A stretch of 64,000 nucleotides of DNA from Leptospira selangorensis (lineage in GTDB: Bacteria > Spirochaetota > Leptospiria > Leptospirales > Leptospiraceae). Below, one piece after another: positions 1 through 9,360 of this stretch. The DNA lies in the NCBI RefSeq assembly GCF_004769405.1, contig NZ_RQES01000012.1, positions 1 to 64,000 on the forward strand. Direction: 5' to 3'. The notes below the pieces were generated by a model. The model was given only the letters and a program-made list of their open reading frames with translations, did no database searches and was not told the DNA's origin. The position numbers and the translations under genes were made by a program. The stretch's first letter is position 1, and every line of letters begins with the position of its first letter.

Positions 1-330
1 ATCTCGCGGGTCACGCTACTCTATATGTTTTCAAAGATCTTTTAAAGATCCCCTCAGGCTTCTTTCCCTCCCGGGCGAACTCCTTCAGGCGTAAAGACCA
101 TATTAATTACGTCGCCCAACCCGTCAAATCTCTTTTGTATTTATTGATTCGAATTTTGGATCTTTTTTGAAGAAAATTTAAAGAATTTTCCCGCCAATTT
201 TCATAAAAAGACGGTTAAGTTTCTAAAGTTTTTCGGTTCATTAAGACTCATCTAAGAAATATTTTTTTGAATCTTCTTTATCACAATAAAAACAACTTGC
301 CCGGAAATTCATTTCTCATACACAAGAGAC
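1..330. other. non-coding region, nothing recognised
   Basis: No convincing gene lies here. One plus-strand frame is open from the window edge to about position 94, but its translation is not recognisable. The sequence turns A/T-rich from about 120 and probably carries the promoter of the lipoprotein gene that follows. A short AAAGATC repeat (about 36-56) is the only local structure seen. Confidence 0.4.
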
Positions 331-1113
331 ATGCGTTATTCGCGTTACAAAAACTTAATTTACAAAATCGTCTTTTTATTTATCCTTCATACCAATTGTT
401 CGGGCGACCCGAGCAATATTCCTTTATTTCTAGCTACACCTAATAGCGGAGATGGAATTCATATCATACATCCGCATGCAATTACTGAGAATAACGAGAT
501 AGTCTCCGGATATACGACCTTTTATATAGATAAAGACGGAAACGCTTCGAATATGACTTTGAAGACGAGTTGGCAAACAAATCTTCCTCATACAATCGGA
601 ACAGGCGGATCTTTGCATATAACGGATAGCGAAGATCCGCTTAGCGGAACCATCGTCGGCACCGTGGACGGAATGACTGATACGTTTCGTATTTCAGGAT
701 ATTACGGAGCTATTCTCGACTTCGTAGCGAACGCGGATCCGAATGATACTTCTACGTCCTGCCCTGTGCGAATCGGCACAAGTATATACTTTAAAGACAA
801 TCAGGACGCTACATTTACTTGGACGGATTATTCCTATCAATGGAATCCGTACACTGCAATCGGATATTGTGATTCGACCGATACGATTTGTAATCCTTTA
901 AAAATCATAATCCTGGGTCATAAATTATCAAATGATCAGATCATTTTGGAAGATGCTACAATCTTAATGGATTTTTCCACTAGCACATTTTCAGGTTCCG
1001 TAATTATTGAAGGTACTCCTGCTTGGGTCGGAGTAAATAATCCTCCATGCCGTGGAATCTATTCTATTTCCGGATTTATAATCGAACAGGATGATAATCC
1101 GATTCCTCATTAG
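331..1113 (+). CDS. hypothetical lipoprotein
   Basis: A 260-residue protein that I do not recognise. Residues 1-24 form a basic start plus a hydrophobic stretch ending in a spirochaete-like lipobox (LHTNC, with Cys followed by Ser-Gly), so it is probably exported and lipidated. The rest is rich in Thr, Ser, Asp and Gly, with short alternating hydrophobic strands, which suggests a beta-rich domain. It contains paired Cys in the second half (for example in YCDSTDTIC) that could form disulfides in the periplasm. The start is the first ATG that leaves a short n-region; the upstream AAGAGA is only a weak ribosome site. No operon partner. Confidence 0.7.
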   Translation: MRYSRYKNLIYKIVFLFILHTNCSGDPSNIPLFLATPNSGDGIHIIHPHAITENNEIVSGYTTFYIDKDGNASNMTLKTSWQTNLPHTIGTGGSLHITDSEDPLSGTIVGTVDGMTDTFRISGYYGAILDFVANADPNDTSTSCPVRIGTSIYFKDNQDATFTWTDYSYQWNPYTAIGYCDSTDTICNPLKIIILGHKLSNDQIILEDATILMDFSTSTFSGSVIIEGTPAWVGVNNPPCRGIYSISGFIIEQDDNPIPH

Positions 1114-1120
1114 AATTTAA

Positions 1121-1230
1121 GTGAGAGTCTCCGCGGCAGTGATGCGCAGACCTTTAGTCCCGGCTTAGCCGGGATGAGCGCGACTGCGCGAAGTCGGAAC
1201 AGCACGGTCCGAGCGATGCGAGGAGCCGCC
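1121..1230. repeat. GC-rich multi-hairpin intergenic element
   Basis: This GC-rich block sits between a lipoprotein and the patatin gene. It holds a near-perfect hairpin (TCCCGGCT/AGCCGGGA around 1157-1173), a second hairpin (CGACT/AGTCG) and outer GCGGC/GCCGC arms. Its composition differs sharply from the flanking A/T-rich DNA. It resembles a dispersed intergenic repeat or a structured RNA element, but only one copy is visible here. Confidence 0.4.
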
Positions 1231-1359
1231 CTAACCCCATACTCTCTATTTTCAAAGTTGCAAAAAAGTTTCGATTTTGAAAGAAAAAGGAATTCGAATT
1301 TGGTCTTTGAAATTTCAAGTTTCTTGCAAATGGAGAAGGGTCGAAAATTTTATCTTTAG

Positions 1360-2367
1360 ATGAGTTCGTATTTTTCTCCAGGAGAATCGGAGCAGTCAGA
1401 GATGATAGGTTTGCCCAAGGCCAAAAAAGGCGCGCGGGCATTGGTAGTTGCAGGCGGAGGAATGAAAGGTTCCTTTGCAGGTGGGGCATTGTACGCCATC
1501 AACCAGGCAGTACCTTCTACATACTTCGATCTAATTTTGGGAGTTTCTTCCGGCTCCTGCGCTGCAGCTTATTATACTACAGGTTATGAGACGGATTATG
1601 CTCATGGTTTGAAGATCCTGGATATTTGGAGAAAAGAACTCACCGGCAGCCAATTGATCTCTTTTTTAAATCCTTTCCGGGGAAAAACTTTTTTAGATCA
1701 AGAATATCTAATAGATTATTTGTTCGGGACAAAGTATAGACTCCCTTCCGAATATTTGGAGAAGAAAGAGACTTCTCCTTTTTATGTGGTGGTCACAAAT
1801 CTTGCAAAAGCAAGGGCGGAATATGTGAAGGCAACCGCCTCCAACGTTTTAAATTTATTGAAAGCCGCAACTTCTTTGCCGATCGCCACCAGAGGGAAAT
1901 GGAAAGTAGGCGGGCAATATTATGGAGACGGAGGAATATCTGATCCGATCCCTGTAGAGTCTGTAATCCAAGCTGGTTATAAAGACATTACCGTAGTATT
2001 AAATAGCCCCGAGGATGAATTTTCAGATCCGATCCCCGGATTCCAAGGTTGGCTTTCTTATCCTTCCAACAAAAAACTTTCTCATATGATCACCAAGGTG
2101 CATCATACTATGTACAATCGTGCGGTTCGTATTATTCATTCTCCACCTAAAGGAGTGAAGATCAGAGTCATCTCTCCGGAAGAATCGGAGTTAAGCATGG
2201 TCACAACAAGTTCCAAACTTTTAAATCGTTCCGTTACCAAAGGTATGGAAGCTGGACAAAGATTGGTCGCGAACATGATCGCTGAAATTTCAGAACTCAA
2301 AAACAAATCCAAACTTTTGAGAAAACTTTTTATTCCTACGATCCGTCCGGAAGAAGGCAAAAGTTGA
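1360..2367 (+). CDS. patatin-like phospholipase
   Basis: Predicted acyl hydrolase of the patatin family (Ser-Asp dyad). It has the oxyanion-hole glycine loop GGGMKG (residues 32-37), the nucleophile elbow GVSSG with Ser63, and the catalytic Asp190 in DGG. The family hydrolyses phospholipid or neutral-lipid esters. No signal peptide or membrane segment is seen, so it is probably cytoplasmic or peripheral on the inner membrane. Length (335 residues) is normal for bacterial patatins. The start could instead be the ATG at 1402, which has AGGAG upstream; both starts keep the whole domain. It converges with the sigma-like gene, the two stops being 2 bases apart. Confidence 0.88.
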   Translation: MSSYFSPGESEQSEMIGLPKAKKGARALVVAGGGMKGSFAGGALYAINQAVPSTYFDLILGVSSGSCAAAYYTTGYETDYAHGLKILDIWRKELTGSQLISFLNPFRGKTFLDQEYLIDYLFGTKYRLPSEYLEKKETSPFYVVVTNLAKARAEYVKATASNVLNLLKAATSLPIATRGKWKVGGQYYGDGGISDPIPVESVIQAGYKDITVVLNSPEDEFSDPIPGFQGWLSYPSNKKLSHMITKVHHTMYNRAVRIIHSPPKGVKIRVISPEESELSMVTTSSKLLNRSVTKGMEAGQRLVANMIAEISELKNKSKLLRKLFIPTIRPEEGKS

Positions 2368-2369
2368 TC

Positions 2370-3206
2370 TTAGGCTGCTTCTGACAATCTGATCTTTTTC
2401 AGATCTCCTTTCCTTTTTAATTCGGAAATTGCAAAATAATATGATTTTCGAACGGAATGTTCGCTGAGTCCCAGATACCAGCCTATCTTTTTGAAACTTT
2501 TTTCTTCCGTCACTGCCCCGCAGACTTCGACTATCTGTTTTCTGGACATTTTCCATCTTTCTAAATTTTCGAAATGATTGATCTGCATACCCTGGTAAAG
2601 TCTGGAAAGTTTTTCGTTTAATTCTTTTTTCCTAAGCCAGGATTTTCTTTCTTCTTCTATATCTTTTGAATAATAATCGCTTAATTTTAATTTTTTCTTT
2701 TTTAGTTTAGAATAGAATAATCTGGATTCTTTTAAGTTTAAGGGAATCCTATGTTTTAGCTTTAGAATAAGGGAAACAATCGGATCCATTTCAGCCAGAA
2801 TATTTTGGATTAAAAGAGAAGTTTCCTGGGTTTGGCTCAATATATCATTAGTGAATTCGGATCTAGGATCGTAAAATCTTTCGAATCCATCCGATAAAAT
2901 TTCACTTTGATTGAGCCGGATCTCCTTCCTTCTTTGATTCCATATTAGATTTTTAGTATATGTCGTAAAAAATGCAGGGAAATTTGAATATCCTCTTTCC
3001 TTGAATAAATGTAATACTTCTTCCGCATCCAGAACCAGTTTTAAAACGATCTCAGAACAGGAATCTTCGTCCAAATGATATCTTCCTTTGGCGAGCGTCC
3101 AGGCCCAGATCCATGCTTCTTTTAGAAAATTTTCTGAGTTCCCTTCTCTAAAATAAAATTCAACGGAAGAGATAAGTCTTTTGTCTTTTTCGGAGTTTTT
3201 TTCCAT
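2370..3206 (-). CDS. sigma-70-like (ECF-type) protein with long linker
   Basis: A 278-residue protein that looks like a diverged RNA polymerase sigma factor. About residues 10-95 resemble region 2 (aromatic core helices ending in an N-Q-R-R-K-E stretch). Residues 225-265 form a helix-turn-helix like region 4 (IGWYLGLSEHSVRKSYY). The two parts are separated by about 130 Lys/Glu-rich residues, longer than the linker of ordinary ECF factors (about 200 residues in total). No anti-sigma gene is adjacent. It may be a specialised regulator or may not bind core polymerase at all. It lies downstream of the dioxygenase gene, with a terminator between them. Confidence 0.6.
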   Translation of the reverse strand: MEKNSEKDKRLISSVEFYFREGNSENFLKEAWIWAWTLAKGRYHLDEDSCSEIVLKLVLDAEEVLHLFKERGYSNFPAFFTTYTKNLIWNQRRKEIRLNQSEILSDGFERFYDPRSEFTNDILSQTQETSLLIQNILAEMDPIVSLILKLKHRIPLNLKESRLFYSKLKKKKLKLSDYYSKDIEEERKSWLRKKELNEKLSRLYQGMQINHFENLERWKMSRKQIVEVCGAVTEEKSFKKIGWYLGLSEHSVRKSYYFAISELKRKGDLKKIRLSEAA

Positions 3207-3246
3207 GATCGGATTTCGAAATAGAAGATACGATCATCTACAAATA

Positions 3247-3296
3247 TAAAAAAGGAACCGTTCGCCTTAGGTTCGATTGTAGAGGCTAAGACGAAC
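3247..3296 (-). terminator. intrinsic terminator after dioxygenase gene
   Basis: Read on the minus strand, an 11-base stem with one mismatch (GTTCGTCTTAG with CTAAGGCGAAC) is followed by GGTTCCTTTTTTA. It lies just after the stop of the dioxygenase gene and before the sigma-like gene. Confidence 0.65.
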
Positions 3297-3310
3297 TTTT
3301 TTGGATTTTT

Positions 3311-4108
3311 TTAATTCGCGATCCCGACTGTGAGACTTGCGATATATCCTCCTGTGGAAGAGTCCTCTGTAATTGTACATAATTCTAAACTTAGATCGGA
3401 ACTTGAGTTATTAAATATATTATCATAACAATTTCCGGGAACGGAAGTGTTTTGACCATGAGCTGAATATAAAGAAGTATTATATACTGTTTTTGTAATG
3501 TCTTCCGGGAAAGCGATTTGAGAAGTAGCTACGAGCCCATTATTCAAATACACTTGAAAATGAATATGAGTCACCCTTCCAGAATACCAACCGGGATAGA
3601 TCGTTGTAAAATTTACGATCCCTGAACTATCGGTAAGTTGTATCCCTCTGCAGAATGTTTCTCCTATATAATTTTTGGCCCCCAAATATCCGGATTCGCT
3701 GTATCCTGAATAATATCCGTCCTTATCACAATGCCAAATATCCACTCTTGCATTCGAGATAGGATTACAATTATCATTTATATTTTGGATCGTTAATACA
3801 AGACTCAAAGGAATTCCTGTTTTTCCTTCCGTGATATCTTGGCGAAAATAAGAAGAATTAGAGCTCAGATCCAAAGGATAAGGACCTTCCGTTTCTTGCG
3901 GGATCAAAGCGCATACGGAAGAACTATAAACGTCGGAAGTATTACAGGAAGAAGTATCCAGAATTCCTTGTAATAAGCCAAGATTAGAAGGAGAACTATC
4001 CTTTTGAGAATTACAGGAATTGGCAAGCCCTGTAAAAACCGCGCCTGATACGAATATACTTTTCAGAAAATCTTTTCTTTTCAATGCAAACTCCGTATTC
4101 TCTCTCAT
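3311..4108 (-). CDS. intradiol ring-cleavage dioxygenase-like lipoprotein
   Basis: Related to protocatechuate 3,4-dioxygenase and catechol 1,2-dioxygenase, which cleave catechols between the hydroxyls with Fe(III). All four expected iron ligands are visible: Tyr133 in DGYYSG, Tyr175 in PGWY, and His181 and His183 in HIHF. The E-GPYP motif (residues 74-78) is also present. The N-terminus has a Tat-like KRKDFLK (residues 10-16), a hydrophobic segment and Cys32 (LANSC), suggesting export of the folded protein and lipid anchoring. That location is odd for aromatic catabolism, and no other ring-degradation genes lie nearby. The true substrate is unknown. Confidence 0.85.
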   Translation of the reverse strand: MRENTEFALKRKDFLKSIFVSGAVFTGLANSCNSQKDSSPSNLGLLQGILDTSSCNTSDVYSSSVCALIPQETEGPYPLDLSSNSSYFRQDITEGKTGIPLSLVLTIQNINDNCNPISNARVDIWHCDKDGYYSGYSESGYLGAKNYIGETFCRGIQLTDSSGIVNFTTIYPGWYSGRVTHIHFQVYLNNGLVATSQIAFPEDITKTVYNTSLYSAHGQNTSVPGNCYDNIFNNSSSDLSLELCTITEDSSTGGYIASLTVGIAN

Positions 4109-4340
4109 TGGAAAGAGAGATTTGATTTAGATATTTTTTGCATCTAGATAAACCCGGTTAGGAAAGAAGGTTCCCGGGAAATGTTATAAGAAAGTTTTTT
4201 ACAAAATAAAAATGATCTTTATTCGGATAATAATGTTCCTTAAGGATAGAAAACATAAAATGAAACTAAATCATAATATTATAGGTCGCAATAGAAAATA
4301 AAACTAAGGAACTAACAAACTCCCGCAAGAGAACCCTATT

Positions 4341-4739
4341 ATGAAAAAATTAATCTTATATTCAGCACTAGCACTCAGCTTAACCGGAACTACATTCGCA
4401 CAACCAAGCGGCGGCCCCGGAGGACCTCCGGGAGAAGATCCATGCAAAACCGAAAGACAAACCTATTGTAAGGATTCCAGACATGGCCATGAATCCGATC
4501 GTTGTTTGAGAGAATACATGTCCAAACTATCTGAAACTTGCAAAAATCATATAAACGAAATGATGTCTCGTTTCGAAAAATTCAGATCAGCCTGCGCAGC
4601 TGATGAAGAAAAATATTGTAAGAACGTTGAACGCGGACATGCTCATATGAAATGTATGAGAGAGAACGAAAGTAAGTTATCCGCCGCATGTAAGGCCGCG
4701 CTTCCATCTCCTCCTCCTGGAGGCGGACCTAGAATGTAG
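4341..4739 (+). CDS. exported Cys-rich repeat protein (GLG1-type repeats)
   Basis: A 132-residue protein with a clear signal peptide (MKKLILY..., cleavage probably after TTFAQ around residue 21). It then has a Pro/Gly-rich spacer and two repeats of about 45 residues. Each repeat has the pattern C-x6-Y-C ... C-(M/L)-R-E ... L-S-x-x-C, as in the cysteine-rich repeat family first seen in Golgi GLG1. Eight cysteines fit four disulfides, so the mature protein is probably periplasmic or secreted. The tail is Pro/Gly-rich. Function is not known. It converges with the peroxiredoxin-like gene, only 14 bases away. Confidence 0.8.
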   Translation: MKKLILYSALALSLTGTTFAQPSGGPGGPPGEDPCKTERQTYCKDSRHGHESDRCLREYMSKLSETCKNHINEMMSRFEKFRSACAADEEKYCKNVERGHAHMKCMRENESKLSAACKAALPSPPPGGGPRM

Positions 4740-4753
4740 GATTTCGCTCTTAC

Positions 4754-5317
4754 CTAGGCTGGCAAAATCCCTGGATCATACTCGTCCGTAGGCAAAGGAG
4801 TACATCCGGGAATTTTGCTCCAGTCAGGTTCGTCCCCAATATGACGATAAGAGTGGGACCAAAGAATCCTATCTTTCAAAACTAAAAAAACGCCGGGCAT
4901 TCTAAGTAAATGCCTACCTTGGACTCCGTAAAAATTTCCTTTTGCAAGTGCACGTACTGCACTCACCCAAACTTCCGGGCCGGCTAATTCGATTAAATTA
5001 CCTTCAGGAACATCGATCTGGTCATAAAAAGAAACGTTTGGATTTGAGATCGCTTTTGCTTCCGGCCAGAATCTGGAAAAAAATTCTTCTCCTTCCCTCA
5101 CAGACTCAGGATATACAAATAAAACGGGAGGGAATGCAGCCATTTCCGAACTGAAAACACGAAGGTCTTCCACTGTTTCTCTGCAAAATATACAACCAAG
5201 ATGACGCAGAAAAACGACCAAACTAGGTTTTTGAGGAAGATTGTCCCCGAAACTTAAGCCGGTTAAATTTCTTCCATGGACCTGGGATTCCAAAATTTCT
5301 TTCGGTAGGAATTTCAT
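4754..5317 (-). CDS. peroxiredoxin-like (AhpC/TSA, SelL/PRXL2-type) protein
   Basis: A 187-residue thioredoxin-fold protein. The active site reads HLGCIFCRE near residues 39-47, a CxxC placed after the first beta strand as in the PRXL2/SelL subgroup. The family reduces peroxides or other oxidants using thiols. There is no signal peptide, so it is cytosolic. The start (ATG at 5317) has a purine-rich AAAGAGAG directly upstream. It is divergent from the TerC gene across about 76 bases, which must hold both promoters. Confidence 0.75.
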   Translation of the reverse strand: MKFLPKEILESQVHGRNLTGLSFGDNLPQKPSLVVFLRHLGCIFCRETVEDLRVFSSEMAAFPPVLFVYPESVREGEEFFSRFWPEAKAISNPNVSFYDQIDVPEGNLIELAGPEVWVSAVRALAKGNFYGVQGRHLLRMPGVFLVLKDRILWSHSYRHIGDEPDWSKIPGCTPLPTDEYDPGILPA

Positions 5318-5393
5318 CTCTCTTTCAAATCTTCCACGATACCGTAAAGGAAATCGATTGCTTTTCTAGTCCTTAGACGAATTTCTTTCTACA

Positions 5394-6104
5394 ATGGATT
5401 TGCATCTTGTAGACATTATCATCTCTCTTCTGACCCTCACAGCAATGGAAATCGTTCTAGGAATCGATAATATTGTATTTCTTTCTATTGTAGTTGGTAA
5501 ACTTCCTAAAGAACAACAAGCAAGCGGACGTACAATCGGTCTTTTAGCCGCATTAGGCTTCAGGATAGGTTTGTTATTTACCGTAAGTTGGCTTGCAAGT
5601 CTCACAAACGGACTTTTCCAAGTCGGAAATTTTACGGTGACCGGAAGAGACCTGATCATGCTTGGCGGGGGACTTTTTCTGATCGCAAAAAGTACAAGCG
5701 AGATCCATCATAAAATGGAAGAAGGTGAAACGGATCTGGACACAGGATCTTCTCCTTCTTTTTTTAATGTGATCGTTCAGGTCATCATTTTAGATATTAT
5801 ATTTTCAGTAGATTCTATCATTACTGCAGTTGGACTTTCGGGAAATCTGATGGTCATGGTACTTGCAGTAATCATCTCTCTTGTGATTATGCTCATCTTC
5901 TCCGGAAAGGTAAGCGATTTTATAAACGAACATCCTACTATGAAAATTTTAGCTCTATCCTTTTTGATCATGATCGGAGTAATGTTATTCGCAGACGGTT
6001 TACATTTCCATATTCCGAAAGGGTATATTTATTTCTCTATGGCATTCTCACTTTTGGTGGAATTCATAAATATGCGGGTTCGTAAGGTAAATCAATCCCC
6101 TTAA
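5394..6104 (+). CDS. TerC family integral membrane protein
   Basis: A 236-residue protein with about seven hydrophobic helices and the TerC signature near the N-terminus ([13 protein letters not shown]). A matching acidic helix lies in the second half ([15 protein letters not shown]). The family is linked to metal-ion (for example Mn2+) export and to tellurite resistance. The two buried Asp-containing motifs are thought to bind the ion. Located in the inner membrane. Its last 41 bases overlap, tail to tail, the end of the C69 peptidase gene. Confidence 0.85.
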   Translation: MDLHLVDIIISLLTLTAMEIVLGIDNIVFLSIVVGKLPKEQQASGRTIGLLAALGFRIGLLFTVSWLASLTNGLFQVGNFTVTGRDLIMLGGGLFLIAKSTSEIHHKMEEGETDLDTGSSPSFFNVIVQVIILDIIFSVDSIITAVGLSGNLMVMVLAVIISLVIMLIFSGKVSDFINEHPTMKILALSFLIMIGVMLFADGLHFHIPKGYIYFSMAFSLLVEFINMRVRKVNQSP

Positions 6105-7512
6105 GAACTCTGGAATTGACCCTCGCTTTTCGATTCCAAATAGCCCAGCTCAGATTATAAAGTGGAGAAGACCAGATATTCGGAAGTATATTTCCGTTCA
6201 CCGCAAGTTCTAATACCTGGTTTCTCCATTTTTTATAAAGTTTATCCACTTCTTCCGAAACTTCTTTTGTGATCGGATCCAGGGAAAAATTCCTTTCAAG
6301 ACCGAGAGTATATTCTACTTTTTGAATATATTTCTCCTGCTTCTCCTTTAACTCCGCGCTAAAGACGGAAACTGCCTTATCATAATTTTTCAAACAGAGT
6401 CTATATAAAATTTCATGATTCCACCAAAGTGAAGAATCCGGGCTTGCTCCCGGCTGAACAATATCTCCTTGTAAGAAAGTTTTTCCTGGAATGGAGAAAG
6501 GAATAAAAACCGACAGAGAAGGAATAGAACATCCTGTCGCCCAAAACTGAGAATAGGCAGGATTAGTATCTAGTTCCGCTACAAATGAAGAAGTTGTCTG
6601 GTTGGGAGAAAAGGGACCTCCCGCATGAAGACAAACTGAACCCATACCGGACTGACTAGGAGAATATCCTAAACTCTTAGATGGAAAACCTCCTTGGCTG
6701 ATAGAAAGAGGGACACTCCCCTTTTCTTTACCTTCTAACCTCAAGATCTGCATCGCTTCCGCAATACCTAACTTGGAACCGAAAAATTTCCCCCCTCCTG
6801 TGACGATCTCTCTCCGTATTTTACATTTACTGAAACTAGTGAATAGAGAATCGGAAAATGCATCTTTAAAGGAAAAGGTTTCTCCCTTCTTCAACCAACC
6901 CTTTGCTCTCGCAAAATCGATCGCATGTGAATGAAGACCATCATAATCTGAACCCAAGGTTAGACCGTTCGAGATTGCATAAAATCCTTTGACCTTCTTC
7001 CAAGCCCAGTATCTATCCGCGGTTTCCAAAACATAAGCTTCTTTAGGATCTGCGATTATAAAACTATTATGATAGAAGAAGTTCCGATTTGAATAACCTC
7101 CACATGCATCTTGGCCGAATCTTTCTAAATATTCAATGATAAGGTCTCTTGCTTCTGCTGCAGTATCCGAACGTTCTAATCCGAGACGTAAAAGATCCAT
7201 CCCGGTCAAACCGTCATTTTTCTTTTCAATCTTAAGTTTTGTGAATACGGCCTCGTTACCGATCACAACACCTTTTGAATTCGCACCCATCTCAGCTCCC
7301 CACATATGAAGAGGACGAGAGATCAAAACTTCTCTGGATTTTTTGGAACTAGGAACATCTATAAAGGTAAGTCTTTGCTGGCTTTCCTTAGATACCGTTT
7401 CCGGATATCGTACCAAACATTGGGGTTCGTTCGGTTCTCTGTCTGAATTTTTTCCGAAGATCATTTTTCCGGAAGAAGTAGAATCCGGAGTCGCCACGAA
7501 AGTATCGCACAT
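6064..7512 (-). CDS. C69 family dipeptidase / secernin-like Ntn hydrolase
   Basis: A 482-residue protein that begins Met-Cys-Asp-Thr. Cys2 would become the N-terminal nucleophile after Met removal, as in peptidase family C69 and secernins. The conserved early motif [10 protein letters not shown] (about residues 20-29) is present. Family members cleave dipeptides or small amides. No signal peptide, hence cytosolic. The start is fixed by the catalytic Cys2; AGGA lies 11 bases upstream. It ends the minus-strand gene run that begins at rnpB and overlaps the TerC gene by 41 bases. Confidence 0.82.
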   Translation of the reverse strand: MCDTFVATPDSTSSGKMIFGKNSDREPNEPQCLVRYPETVSKESQQRLTFIDVPSSKKSREVLISRPLHMWGAEMGANSKGVVIGNEAVFTKLKIEKKNDGLTGMDLLRLGLERSDTAAEARDLIIEYLERFGQDACGGYSNRNFFYHNSFIIADPKEAYVLETADRYWAWKKVKGFYAISNGLTLGSDYDGLHSHAIDFARAKGWLKKGETFSFKDAFSDSLFTSFSKCKIRREIVTGGGKFFGSKLGIAEAMQILRLEGKEKGSVPLSISQGGFPSKSLGYSPSQSGMGSVCLHAGGPFSPNQTTSSFVAELDTNPAYSQFWATGCSIPSLSVFIPFSIPGKTFLQGDIVQPGASPDSSLWWNHEILYRLCLKNYDKAVSVFSAELKEKQEKYIQKVEYTLGLERNFSLDPITKEVSEEVDKLYKKWRNQVLELAVNGNILPNIWSSPLYNLSWAIWNRKARVNSRVLKGIDLPYEPAYL

Positions 7513-7560
7513 GGGCAGTGATCCTAACTCTTCCTATAAGAAGAGCAAGATGTTTTTTGT

Positions 7561-8886
7561 TTAGAGAACTTCCAAATATAACATAGTCATATCGTCCTTA
7601 GGCGGAGAAGAATGTAGACCAAGTATAGCTTCTCCCAGAGAATCCAAAAATACTCTACCGGAAAGAGATGTATAATCTCGGACCAGATCGATGAATGCTT
7701 CGTTTCCGAAAAATTCTTTTTCTTTACCATAAAACTCGAACATTCCATCCGAGAACAATAAGACCCTATCTCCGGACTCTAATAAAATTTCGTAATCTCT
7801 ATTGAATAATTTCGGAAGAGCAAGAAGTACGGTTCCTTTCCCGGTCAATTCTTGCACGGAACCGTCAGACTTTATGATAATTGCTGGATGATGTCCCGCA
7901 TAGGAATAGGTCAGAGCTTTTTTTTCCAGGTCCAGTCTCATATAAACTGCGGTGATAAAAAACCCGCTTATCATAGTCATTAAAGACTCATGGATCAGAG
8001 TTAAACCTTTAGAAGGACTTTCCGCAACAGGGGCAGTAGTTTTAAAAGCCATTACCGCCATAGCCGAAACCATCGCAGCAGAAACTCCATGACCTGCGGC
8101 ATCTGCAAAGAAAAAGTCAAGCTCCCCTTCTTTGCCCAGATTTGTTTTGATCAAATCCCCACCCACACTTTCCAGAGGTTTAAAATAAGAATAGATCCTA
8201 AAATTTCCTGCTTCCGGAAATTCAAGATCCACAAGGCTTTTTTGGGTCTTCTGAGCGATGGCCAATTCTTCTTCGATATTGATCTGGAATTTTTCCATCT
8301 GCACATCTGCTTCTAATAAGGTTTCGAATGTTTTCATTCTAAAGCCGATCACAAGAACCGACAAAACTCCGGAAGAGATGAGACCGAAATAATACATCCC
8401 GACATCTATCTTAGGATCTTTTACATGCATTCCCACAAAGAACGCGACCGCTATAAAAAGAAGAAGGATCGCTATCAATACCCTTCGGTTGTTAATGGAG
8501 ACCCCGGTGCTGAATACAACAAGTATCAATCCGAATAAATAACCCAGATATAAACCATTCACATATAAAAGATAAAATGAATGGATACTCATCACGGCGA
8601 AATGAAATAGCAAAACCGGTTCGGAGTATTTTTTAAATTTTTCGAATTTAAAACTTAAGAATAAGGAAATACAGATAAGAGTGACATGAGAGACCCTCAT
8701 CCATCTTGGATCGGAAAGGCCCTCCGAAGCAGGATCGCCTAACAACAAACCGAACCCAGCGAAAAAAAGAAAAAGGGACATCGCGAATCGAAATCGCGAA
8801 AGAGATTCCTCTGATAAAAATTCTTTTACGCTTGTGATAGCCGGCGTTTCATTTGTTTTGCTGGAAGAATTGTTCCTTGTAGACAT
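7561..8886 (-). CDS. membrane SpoIIE-type PP2C serine phosphatase (RsbU-like)
   Basis: The N-terminal half (about residues 30-195) has six hydrophobic helices. A short coiled linker leads to a PP2C-type SpoIIE domain (about 225-441) with the metal-binding motifs GGDLI, DAAGHG, DGMFE and the terminal DDMTML. Such proteins usually dephosphorylate an anti-sigma-factor antagonist in partner-switching control. No anti-anti-sigma or RsbW-type kinase gene is adjacent, so the target is unknown. Its start overlaps the end of the thioesterase gene by 38 bases, which suggests translational coupling. Confidence 0.85.
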   Translation of the reverse strand: MSTRNNSSSKTNETPAITSVKEFLSEESLSRFRFAMSLFLFFAGFGLLLGDPASEGLSDPRWMRVSHVTLICISLFLSFKFEKFKKYSEPVLLFHFAVMSIHSFYLLYVNGLYLGYLFGLILVVFSTGVSINNRRVLIAILLLFIAVAFFVGMHVKDPKIDVGMYYFGLISSGVLSVLVIGFRMKTFETLLEADVQMEKFQINIEEELAIAQKTQKSLVDLEFPEAGNFRIYSYFKPLESVGGDLIKTNLGKEGELDFFFADAAGHGVSAAMVSAMAVMAFKTTAPVAESPSKGLTLIHESLMTMISGFFITAVYMRLDLEKKALTYSYAGHHPAIIIKSDGSVQELTGKGTVLLALPKLFNRDYEILLESGDRVLLFSDGMFEFYGKEKEFFGNEAFIDLVRDYTSLSGRVFLDSLGEAILGLHSSPPKDDMTMLYLEVL

Positions 8887-9271
8887 CTGGAATTGCCACC
8901 GGTTTACCAGTAGAAAAATTAAACCATAACAGTTCCGCTTTTCCAGTCAACACGCATTCCCCTGCCTGGTTCCACATGGAACAAACGATCGAAAAAGATC
9001 TGTTCTTAACGGATTCCAATTTTACGGAAATATCAATCGTTTCCGGAAAACGAACCTGCTTTCTATAATCCATTTCAATATGAGTCAGGACCGGCCCACC
9101 TTCCATAGGTTTCTGAGGAGATTCCCAAAGACCCATATCATCAAAATAAGAAGCCCTCGCAGTTTCGAAATATCTCGCATAGACCACATTATTCACATGG
9201 CCAAATGCATCCATATCTCCCCAAGCTACTTTTTGTTGAACACTGTAAGGGTATTTTTCCGGTTTAGACAT
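8849..9271 (-). CDS. acyl-CoA thioesterase (4HBT hotdog family)
   Basis: A single hotdog domain of about 140 residues with the 4-hydroxybenzoyl-CoA thioesterase signature WGDMDAFGHVNN. The Asp in that motif is the usual catalytic residue, and YARYFE follows. It probably hydrolyses an acyl-CoA ester in the cytosol. I chose the ATG at 9271 (MSKPEKY). A longer in-frame reading from a TTG at 9364 adds 31 residues with no family match and no ribosome site. Part of the rnpB-downstream gene run. Confidence 0.8.
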   Translation of the reverse strand: MSKPEKYPYSVQQKVAWGDMDAFGHVNNVVYARYFETARASYFDDMGLWESPQKPMEGGPVLTHIEMDYRKQVRFPETIDISVKLESVKNRSFSIVCSMWNQAGECVLTGKAELLWFNFSTGKPVAIPDVYKEQFFQQNK

Positions 9272-9360
9272 AGAGCTAGAAAAATCGAAGGGAGAAATTC
9301 TGGAAAGGAAAGAATTTCGTTTATGTTTCGCACTGAGGACATAGGGACCATTGAGAAAAG

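Noticed and set aside
2290..2556. Minus-strand frame across the convergent patatin and sigma-like genes
   Set aside because: Overlaps two genes with clear domains; composition is that of a shadow frame.
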